Below are positions 1 to 4,362 of a stretch of 6,970 nucleotides of DNA, piece after piece (the stretch's first letter is position 1; each line of letters opens with the position of its first letter). The translations under genes were made by a program, and so were the position numbers. The stretch is taken from NCBI GenBank assembly GCA_016934605.1, contig JAFGSO010000038.1, positions 1 to 6,970 of the forward strand, in the 5' to 3' direction. Origin of the DNA: Calditrichota bacterium (GTDB lineage Bacteria; Calditrichota; Calditrichia; RBG-13-44-9). The notes below the pieces were generated by a model. It searched no databases, was not told the DNA's origin, and saw nothing but the letters and a program-made list of their open reading frames with translations.

Positions 1-1173
1 ATTTTTACAGATCCATATGACAAATGTGGTTTCAATGAAGCTTTGAACACCAGAATGGTAGAAGTATTTGGTTATAACTGGGGATATGGTTACGACAGTC
101 TGCTGGCAGATCTGGAGCGCTGGCGCTTGAGTCCCTATGTAACAATAGATTCCCTGGGAGCCAGTGTCCAGAACCGGGGAATCTGGCAGTTAACCATTAC
201 TTCAGATAGTCCTCCCGGACCGGCAGGTCGGCGGACCGTATTTATCCATGCACGAACCCATCCGGGGGAAGTGCAATCATTCTGGGTAACCAATGAGATA
301 ATCAATTTACTGATCACAGAGGATCCATATGCCCGTTTTGTGAGAGATAACTGCACTTTTCACATTGTTCCCATGTTTAATCCCGATGGAGTTGAACTGG
401 GTTATCCCAGAAATAATGCCAACGACAAAGATCTGGAGCGAAACTGGGATACTTATCCGGCTCAACCGGAGGTGGAGGCTTTGAGAAATCGCTTCCTTGA
501 GCTGATGAATTCTACTGAACCTATAGAAGTTGCATTGAACATGCATGCTTCCGGCCATACCAAACGTTTTTTCTATTTCCACGATTCCGCCGGGACTTCC
601 TACCAGTACACTCTGCTGGAAAAGGACTTCATTGCCGGAGTGATATCCTATTTTCCCGGCGGTTTCGAACCATGGGATTACTCGGTCACCTGGAAAGACA
701 GCACCCTGACTTATTTCCCTGAGGGCTGGTTCTGGATAAATTACGGAGAAGCCGTGATGGCTTTAACCTATGAAGACACCAATATTATGGTTGCCGGGGC
801 ATATGATACCACTGCTTATGCGCTTGTCCGCGGAATCACTGATTATCTTGGTCTGGAACCAACCTCCGTTTCCAATCAGCTGGCGGTGGTACAGGAAGAT
901 CCGCTCCTGGTGCAGAATTACCCCAATCCCTTTAATAATTCCACCAGAATCGAATTCAATATCGCGAAATCCGGTCAGGTGGAACTGAAAATATACAATC
1001 TGCTGGGAGAAACAATCAGGGCTCTGGTGAATGAATTCCAGACTCCGGGCAGTAAATCCTTCTCCTGGGATGCCCGGGATGACCATGGACAGCCGGTCAG
1101 TTCAGGTCTTTATATCTACCGGCTGGTCGCTGGCAACAGCATTCACAGTGGCCGGATGATGTATCTGAAATAA
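1..1173 (+). CDS. M14-family zinc carboxypeptidase with C-terminal sorting (Por/FlgD-like) domain, 5' partial
   Basis: The frame is open from base 1, so the gene begins before the window; the TTG at 43 and ATG at 55 are internal codons. Residues below are numbered from base 1. The zinc-peptidase signature is complete: HPGE at 87-90 gives the first His and Glu ligands, NPDG is at 127-130, the substrate-binding RN of 'ERNWD' is at 147-148, the third ligand is the His of 'NMHASG' at 182, and the likely general-base Glu is in 'LTYEDTN' at 258. The spacing matches M14 carboxypeptidases. A linker leads to a C-terminal domain from 305 ('QNYPNPFNNSTRIEF') to 390, with 'IYNLLGE', 'SSGLYIYRL' and a terminal 'MMYLK'. 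That is the pattern of type IX secretion/FlgD-like tails. By family knowledge it removes C-terminal residues from peptides; by inference it is exported and surface-bound or released. The signal peptide would lie outside the window. The exact substrate is unknown, and an amidase-like M14 activity is possible. Confidence 0.93.
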   Translation: MFTDPYDKCGFNEALNTRMVEVFGYNWGYGYDSLLADLERWRLSPYVTIDSLGASVQNRGIWQLTITSDSPPGPAGRRTVFIHARTHPGEVQSFWVTNEIINLLITEDPYARFVRDNCTFHIVPMFNPDGVELGYPRNNANDKDLERNWDTYPAQPEVEALRNRFLELMNSTEPIEVALNMHASGHTKRFFYFHDSAGTSYQYTLLEKDFIAGVISYFPGGFEPWDYSVTWKDSTLTYFPEGWFWINYGEAVMALTYEDTNIMVAGAYDTTAYALVRGITDYLGLEPTSVSNQLAVVQEDPLLVQNYPNPFNNSTRIEFNIAKSGQVELKIYNLLGETIRALVNEFQTPGSKSFSWDARDDHGQPVSSGLYIYRLVAGNSIHSGRMMYLK

Positions 1174-1189
1174 GGAAATACAAAATCAC

Positions 1190-1217
1190 CAGCCAATCTC
1201 TTTTGGTTGTTTTTTTT
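1190..1217 (+). terminator. Intrinsic terminator of the carboxypeptidase gene
   Basis: A 7-bp stem (1190-1196 with 1203-1209, one G-U pair) with a 6-nt loop is followed directly by eight T (1210-1217). It lies 16 bp after the carboxypeptidase stop, the expected place. The stem is moderate in strength. Confidence 0.7.
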
Positions 1218-1287
1218 GACTAGCGGTAATGTCGGTCATTGATGCGGAAAAAAATGTTTTCCAAATATGATTCTGTGAAAATGATTG

Positions 1288-1316
1288 TTGCTTTTTCTCA
1301 GCAAATGACGTAAAAT
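1288..1316 (+). promoter_or_regulatory. Sigma70-type promoter of the small RNA candidate
   Basis: TTGCTT at 1288-1293 and TAAAAT at 1311-1316 are separated by exactly 17 bp. The predicted start is near 1323, which is the base of the first stem of the downstream RNA. The region is AT-rich and follows the carboxypeptidase terminator, so the transcript would be independent of that gene. Confidence 0.5.
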
Positions 1317-1322
1317 TAAATA

Positions 1323-1420
1323 GTCAGCCGATCCCGCCTCACGTAACCCTCCCTCAATTAAAATAGTTTAAGTCGGCTGAGATCAGGCCCCGTTCCCCTC
1401 AAATAGCGGGGCCTTTTTTT
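1323..1420 (+). ncRNA. Candidate small RNA, about 98 nt, unknown family
   Basis: No protein frame of note is present. The predicted RNA folds as follows: a perfect 8-bp stem, 1324-1331 with 1373-1380, encloses a C-rich single-stranded stretch (CCCTCCCTC at 1347-1355) and a small AU hairpin (1358-1362 with 1367-1371, 4-nt loop). Four nucleotides later comes a strong terminator hairpin. It has a promoter in front and a terminator at its end. I do not see tmRNA, SRP RNA (no GGAA-loop core), 6S or a named riboswitch in it. The alternative is an attenuated leader for the antitoxin gene at 1529, but that gene has its own promoter after the terminator. The C-rich loop could pair with Shine-Dalgarno sequences (inference). 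Expression has not been shown. Confidence 0.5.
1385..1420 (+). terminator. Strong intrinsic terminator
   Basis: An 8-bp GC-rich perfect stem, AGGCCCCG at 1385-1392 with CGGGGCCT at 1407-1414, has a 14-nt loop and is followed by an uninterrupted T-run ending at 1420. It ends the small RNA candidate and would also stop any read-through from the carboxypeptidase gene. Confidence 0.88.
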
Positions 1421-1478
1421 CTGTGATATTGCCTCTTTTTCATTGACGGATTCTTTAAAATTATGTAATATCTGGGTA

Positions 1479-1499
1479 ATTGTAACAATCTCGTATAAT
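1479..1499 (+). promoter_or_regulatory. Antitoxin promoter -10 with palindromic operator
   Basis: A perfect TATAAT lies at 1494-1499, 29 bp before the ATG at 1529. Directly upstream, 1479-1489 is a perfect 11-bp palindrome (ATTGT-A-ACAAT), placed in the -35/-10 spacer. No good -35 hexamer is seen. HigA-type antitoxins repress their own promoters by binding short palindromes (known for the family), so this is the likely operator (inference). Confidence 0.5.
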
Positions 1500-1528
1500 T
1501 AATCCAAGATCATCAGGGTAAAACAGTT

Positions 1529-1825
1529 ATGATACATAAAAATAGACGCCCAATCCATCCCGGTAAAATACTTCGTGAGGAATACCTGGAACCATGAAAT
1601 ATGACACAACAGCAATTAGCAGATTCTCTGGGTATTACCCAGGTAAGGGTCAATGAAATTATTTTAGGCAAAAGATCTGTTACACCTGATACTGCATTCC
1701 GACTTTCCAAATATTTTAATACGACTCCCGATTTTCGGTTGAATCTTCAGAAAAATGTTGATATGTGGGAAAACCTTCGAGTGAATGAAAAGGAATACGA
1801 GAAGATAAAATCATTTACAGAATAG
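1529..1825 (+). pseudogene. higA: HigA-family antitoxin (XRE-type HTH), interrupted by in-frame TGA
   Basis: From the ATG at 1529 (AGGG at 1515-1518, 10 bp upstream) the frame reads a typical HigA start, 'RRPIHPGKILREEYLEP', then hits TGA at 1595-1597. It resumes at once with 'NMTQQQLADSLGITQ' and runs to TAG at 1823. Together this makes 98 codons including the internal stop, the normal length for HigA. The helix-turn-helix is 'QQLADSLGITQVRVNEIILG'. At the TGA position the family usually has Leu or a similar residue. The 'FWLNLQ' motif of the family reads 'FRLNLQ' here (TGG to CGG), a second sign of decay. An N-terminally truncated 74-aa protein could start at ATG 1601, but it would lack helix 1 and has no good ribosome site. 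HigA normally neutralises the HigB RNase and represses their operon; no higB is present on either side. The call is an orphan, decaying antitoxin; a sequencing error at 1595 is the alternative. The gene is clearly more AT-rich than the region after it. Confidence 0.75.
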
Positions 1826-2096
1826 TGGGTCTAGCAACAACTTTAAAAAACTATCTCATTGAATTGCTGTCCAGAACATTTCAAAAAATTCTTTTTCTAT
1901 AAGAATGATGCAATACCACTTTGATAGCAGGGCCAGGCCATTAGAGCCGATGTTAGCGCGCCATGTCACAGCAGGTGTGAAATCTTCCAATCAACTGTCA
2001 TTCCCGCGAGAGCCCGTCTGGCGCCGGACTGGTCTGACACCGGACAAGCCCGTCTTACCAGCCGGACATTGTCCTGGTTGTTATAAATTTTCCGGA
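1826..2096 (+). other. Gene-free stretch with degraded GC-rich repeat
   Basis: The first ~80 bp are AT-rich and continue the composition of the antitoxin gene. From about 1925 the sequence becomes GC-rich. It contains 'TGTCATTCCCGCGAGAGC' (1997-2014), which resembles the ATTCCCGCG-type palindromic repeats scattered in many bacterial genomes, followed by an imperfect palindrome GTCTGGCGCCGGAC and a GGACA-T-TGTCC inverted repeat near 2064-2074. An open frame from 1905 runs through this into the next small ORF. Its N-terminal half (rich in Arg and Pro, no recognisable domain) looks like translated repeat rather than protein. I see no convincing promoter. Confidence 0.4.
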
Positions 2097-2267
2097 ATGG
2101 CATTACAGGAAGCCGAAAACCTGAATCTGGATTTCCGCTGTGTACTGGACAGGCTGCATCTGCTGAAACTGAGCGGCGATTTTTCGCGGATAGAAGACAG
2201 CAGGGAATTTTTGTCGGGGAAGCAGGAAGATACCATAGTTGAACAAACAGAACAGGAACGATCATGA
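2097..2267 (+). CDS. Small unidentified protein (56 aa) overlapping the glycohydrolase gene
   Basis: The frame could start at ATG 1905 (120 aa) or ATG 2097 (56 aa). I prefer 2097 because the upstream part overlaps repeat-like DNA, but neither start has a clear ribosome site. The 56-aa product is hydrophilic and probably helical: 'ALQEAENLNLDFRCVLDRL', then 'LKLSGDFSRIEDSREFL', then a Glu/Gln-rich end. It has no membrane segment, signal peptide or catalytic motif. Its stop overlaps the next start as ATGA (2264-2267), an arrangement that usually means translational coupling, so the two products are probably made together. It may be an antitoxin-like or accessory partner of the glycohydrolase, or the 3' remnant of a longer broken gene. 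I do not recognise the family. Confidence 0.4.
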   Translation: MALQEAENLNLDFRCVLDRLHLLKLSGDFSRIEDSREFLSGKQEDTIVEQTEQERS

Positions 2268-3163
2268 AAAAGTATGAGTCGAAACTGAAAATTTTGCCCT
2301 GTCTGGATTCGAAGGCCATGGCCGTAGCGCGGCAAAGAGAACTGGATATCCCTCCGGATGATGCCGCCCGTCTGGGCCAGACCGCGGTGGAGTATGCTGA
2401 GCTGGGATACTATATCGATCCCGATGGTAATAAAGTGGACTGGAGTAAACACGTGCAGCACGCCCGGAAGGGCAAAGTGAGCATTCCCCCTGATGCACAG
2501 CTGCCAGAGCGAAAATCACCTGCATTTTCCGAAACAAAGGTCCGGGTCAGCAATGAGACCACACTGGGTGCCGCGCGGCGGTTGGCGGAGGACGGCCTCA
2601 CTCCCCTTGCCCTGAACTTTGCCAACGGTGTTCATCCCGGAGGCGGCTTTCTGCATGGTGCCAGGGCACAGGAAGAAGTGCTCTGCCGGTCCAGCGCCCT
2701 GTACAGCACCCTGGTGGGAGATCCCATGTATGAAGCCCATCGGAAGCGTCGGAGACCGGATTCCACCGACTGGGCCATCTACTCAGCGGATGTTCCGGTA
2801 TTCAGAACCGATGATGGCACCGAGCTGCCAGATTTCTGGATGTTGAGTTTCATCTCCTGTGCCGCACCTTATGCGCCTGCCATCGGGCAGCCGGAGTCGG
2901 GAGATCTACTTCAGAAGCGCATTCACCGCATCCTGGCAATCGCACAAGCCTATGGTTATACAACTCTTGTGCTGGGTGCCTGGGGTTGCGGAGCCTTCCG
3001 GAATGATCCCCATCGCACCGCGACGGATTTCCGGGAGGCGATAGAAGGGGAATTTGCCGGATGTTTTTCCGATATTGTCTTTGCCATCGCCGATTGGTCG
3101 GCAAATAGTCGGTATCTGGGACCGTTCCGGGAGGTATTTGCGTCGGGCGGGTGGGGAAAATAA
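2264..3163 (+). CDS. Bacterial-type poly(ADP-ribose) glycohydrolase (TIGR02452-like, macro-fold)
   Basis: The 299-aa product carries the PARG signature GGG-X7-QEE: Gly126-128 and Gln136-Glu137-Glu138 in 'NFANGVHPGGGFLHGARAQ'. In this family the glycine loop holds the diphosphate and the second Glu is catalytic. The C-terminal macro-like part has the family block 'LVLGAWGCGAFRNDP' at 235-249. Residues ~20-150 correspond to the microbial PARG catalytic region. Length is normal for the family. There is no signal peptide or membrane segment, so it is cytoplasmic. By family knowledge it hydrolyses ADP-ribose polymers or related conjugates. The start is supported by AGGA at 2254-2257, 6 bp upstream, and by the ATGA overlap with the preceding small ORF. 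The last residues ('SGGWGK') and the stop appear to derive from the intergenic repeat that follows, so the ancestral C-terminus was probably different. GC content is well above that of the antitoxin gene, suggesting a separate origin. No ADP-ribosyltransferase gene is in the window. Confidence 0.85.
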   Translation: MKKYESKLKILPCLDSKAMAVARQRELDIPPDDAARLGQTAVEYAELGYYIDPDGNKVDWSKHVQHARKGKVSIPPDAQLPERKSPAFSETKVRVSNETTLGAARRLAEDGLTPLALNFANGVHPGGGFLHGARAQEEVLCRSSALYSTLVGDPMYEAHRKRRRPDSTDWAIYSADVPVFRTDDGTELPDFWMLSFISCAAPYAPAIGQPESGDLLQKRIHRILAIAQAYGYTTLVLGAWGCGAFRNDPHRTATDFREAIEGEFAGCFSDIVFAIADWSANSRYLGPFREVFASGGWGK

Positions 3164-3180
3164 AAAGGGGCGGTTATATT

Positions 3181-3240
3181 GACCGTCCCTACGTATACCG
3201 TATGTGATGTAAACAAATGGGGCGGTTATATGAACCGCCC
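3181..3240. repeat. 60-bp repeat, first copy (second copy at 3465-3524)
   Basis: 3181-3240 and 3465-3524 match over 60 bp with a single difference (T3186 versus C3470). Each joins the right arm of one GGGCGG hairpin, a CGTATACCGTATGTGATGT spacer and the next complete hairpin. Such high identity 284 bp apart implies a recent segmental duplication inside the cluster. Confidence 0.85.
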
Positions 3241-3310
3241 ACGACACGTATACCGTATGTTATTTGACAAATGGGCGGTTAAATGAACCGCCCCTACACG
3301 TATAAATTAT

Positions 3311-3472
3311 ACCGTATTCCTTGCCATTCCCCTCCCACCGGCGGGTGGGAAAAATATAAAAAGGGCGGTCATGTTGACCGCCCCCACATATACCTTATAC
3401 CGTATTTCTTGCCTTTCCCCTCCCACCGGCGGGTGGGAAAAATATAAAAAAGGGCGGTCATGTTGACCGCCC
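3311..3472. repeat. Near-tandem duplication, ~74-bp unit at an 88-89 bp period
   Basis: 3311-3383 and 3399-3472 are almost identical. Each runs CCGTATT(C/T)CTTGCC, then the CCCACC hairpin, an A-rich spacer and a GGGCGGTC hairpin. The second copy has one more A in the spacer. A third partial copy of the left part (17 bp) is at 3550-3566, against the tRNA. Confidence 0.85.
3446..3472 (-). terminator. Repeat-borne intrinsic terminator for the secG-tRNA-Leu transcript
   Basis: Read on the minus strand, GGGCGGTC / GACCGCCC forms an 8-bp perfect stem with a 5-nt loop and is followed by six U. The copy at 3358-3383 has the same form with five U, and the hairpin at 3162-3189 also has five. They lie 94 bp and more beyond the tRNA 3' end and could act as serial terminators. 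On the plus strand the hairpins lack a T-run. Confidence 0.6.
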
Positions 3473-3565
3473 CTACGTATACCGTATGTGATGTAAACAA
3501 ATGGGGCGGTTATATGAACCGCCCCTACGCGTATACCTTATAACTTATTCCGTATTCCTTGCCTT

Positions 3566-3652
3566 TGGTGCTGGCGGGGGGACTCGAACCCCCACGGGCG
3601 CGTGCCCACTGCCCCCTCAAGACAGCGTGTCTGCCAATTCCACCACGCCAGC
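3566..3652 (-). tRNA. tRNA-Leu(GAG)
   Basis: On the minus strand an 87-nt class II tRNA is complete. The 7-bp acceptor stem GCTGGCG / CGCCAGC is perfect, with discriminator A and an encoded CCA (3566-3568). The anticodon loop TTGAGGG gives anticodon GAG, reading CUC/CUU leucine codons. There is a long variable arm (GGGC-ACGC-GCCC) and a T-arm GGGGG-TTCGAGT-CCCCC. It follows the secG stop by 7 bp on the same strand, so the two are almost certainly cotranscribed and the tRNA is processed from the secG message. Confidence 0.97.
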
Positions 3653-3659
3653 AAACCCG

Positions 3660-4061
3660 CTACTCCGGCTGTTCCGGTGCTGGCTGCTGCTGCTCCTGTC
3701 CGGTTGCCGGCTGCTCAGCAGGAGGCACCTGCTGCTGCTCCATACCTTCCATGGGAGCAATCGGCAATGTCGACGGCGGGGCGGCCTGCTCCTGCTGCAT
3801 CTGCTGCTGTATGATACTGCTTCTCTCCTCCATCGGTCGCCCGATAAACCCGATAATCAAACACAACAGACCGTATAATATGGCCAGAACAGTTGTCGCC
3901 TTCTGCAAAAAATTAGCCGCTCCCCGGGGACCGAGCACACCGCCCATTCCGGCACCTCCAAATGACGCCGCCAAACCACCGCCCTTCGATGATTGCATCA
4001 GAATGGTAACGGTCATCAGAATCGCTACAAAAACAAATAAAAAGATCAATAACGTATACAT
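3660..4061 (-). CDS. secG: SecG, preprotein translocase subunit
   Basis: The 133-aa product has the SecG plan. A first membrane helix spans about 2-22. Then comes the conserved cytoplasmic loop 'QSSKGGGLAASFGGAG' (23-38) with 'GPRGAANFLQKAT' (44-56), and a second helix at about 56-73. SecG associates with SecY and SecE in the inner membrane and assists SecA-driven export. The first ~76 residues are the full conserved protein. The rest is a Gln/Pro/Glu-rich, low-complexity tail (about 78-133) with no recognised domain, likely disordered. The start at 4061 is backed by GGAGG at 4073-4077 (11 bp away, slightly long). It is divergent from uvrC and followed by tRNA-Leu(GAG). Confidence 0.93.
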   Translation of the reverse strand: MYTLLIFLFVFVAILMTVTILMQSSKGGGLAASFGGAGMGGVLGPRGAANFLQKATTVLAILYGLLCLIIGFIGRPMEERSSIIQQQMQQEQAAPPSTLPIAPMEGMEQQQVPPAEQPATGQEQQQPAPEQPE

Positions 4062-4105
4062 ATATTTTACATCCTCCGAAGCATTTTCTTCTTTTTCAAC
4101 CTGAT

Positions 4106-4134
4106 AATTTAGTACTTTGGGGTTGGATTTTCAA
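4106..4134 (-). promoter_or_regulatory. Probable secG promoter
   Basis: On the minus strand, TTGAAA (4129-4134) and TAAATT (4106-4111) are 17 bp apart. Transcription would begin near 4098, giving a ~37-nt leader that contains the GGAGG ribosome site. The -10 matches consensus only in part. Confidence 0.42.
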
Positions 4135-4157
4135 GGAGTTTTTCATTTGCAGGAAGA

Positions 4158-4236
4158 GGTATAAGGAAATATGGTATAGGGGTATAAGGGTATAGGGGTA
4201 TAGGGGAATAAGGATATAAGGATATAAGGATATAAA
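4158..4236. repeat. 8-bp tandem repeat (GGTATAGG / GATATAAG)
   Basis: From 4173 to 4236 the sequence is eight 8-bp units in perfect register, drifting from GGTATAGG-like to GATATAAG-like. Two looser units precede it from 4158. The unit is not a multiple of three, and it lies in non-coding DNA between secG and uvrC, upstream of both predicted promoters. A second low-complexity stretch with CCTTTCGC twice lies at 4270-4300. Confidence 0.85.
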
Positions 4237-4315
4237 GATACACTGCTGTCTAAAATAATTCGAAGAATGCCTTTAACCTTTCGCTTTTAGCCTTTCGCCT
4301 CATTTGCACCAGCTG

Positions 4316-4344
4316 TTGGAACTTTCCTCCAAAATAAATATATT
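4316..4344 (+). promoter_or_regulatory. Probable uvrC promoter
   Basis: TTGGAA (4316-4321) and TATATT (4339-4344) have a 17-bp spacer. The predicted start is near 4351, at the ribosome site, leaving a leader of only about 12 nt. No LexA-like box is recognised. Confidence 0.4.
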
Positions 4345-4362
4345 GTATGTGGAGAATGAAAA

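Larger units (their letters stand above)
3146..3566. repeat. Cluster of hairpin repeats (six GGGCGG-type, two CCCACC-type)
   Basis: Six hairpins have arms of the form GGGCGGT(T/C) with a ~5-nt loop: 3167-3189 (one G-U), 3220-3240, 3273-3293, 3363-3383, 3452-3472 and 3503-3525. Two copies of the perfect hairpin TCCCACC-GGCG-GGTGGGA lie at 3333-3350 and 3421-3438. They are joined by short spacers rich in CGTATACCGTATGTGATGT and CCGTATTCCTTGCC. Paired changes in the arms (GGTT...AACC versus GGTC...GACC) keep the stems intact, which points to selection for structure. The cluster fills the whole gap between the glycohydrolase stop and the tRNA 3' end, and its left edge lies inside the glycohydrolase frame. 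No transposase is present. These look like REP/MITE-like non-coding repeats. Confidence 0.85.

Noticed and set aside
1323..1420. Riboswitch or leader controlling the antitoxin
   Set aside because: No known aptamer core was recognised, and the antitoxin has its own -10 box after the terminator.
1888..1906. AT-rich hairpin ATTCTT/AAGAAT as a terminator
   Set aside because: The stem is only six weak pairs and the T-run follows on the minus strand, where no transcript is expected.
2081..2461. 126-aa open frame on the minus strand
   Set aside because: It is antisense to the small ORF and glycohydrolase start, with no motif or ribosome site.
3146..3566. CRISPR array
   Set aside because: The repeats are hairpins of varying spacing, the spacers are themselves conserved rather than unique, and no cas gene is present.
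3501..4104. Plus-strand open frames of 125 and 181 aa
   Set aside because: They cross the tRNA-Leu gene and are antisense to secG; their Cys/Leu-rich products reflect the CTG-rich secG tail.
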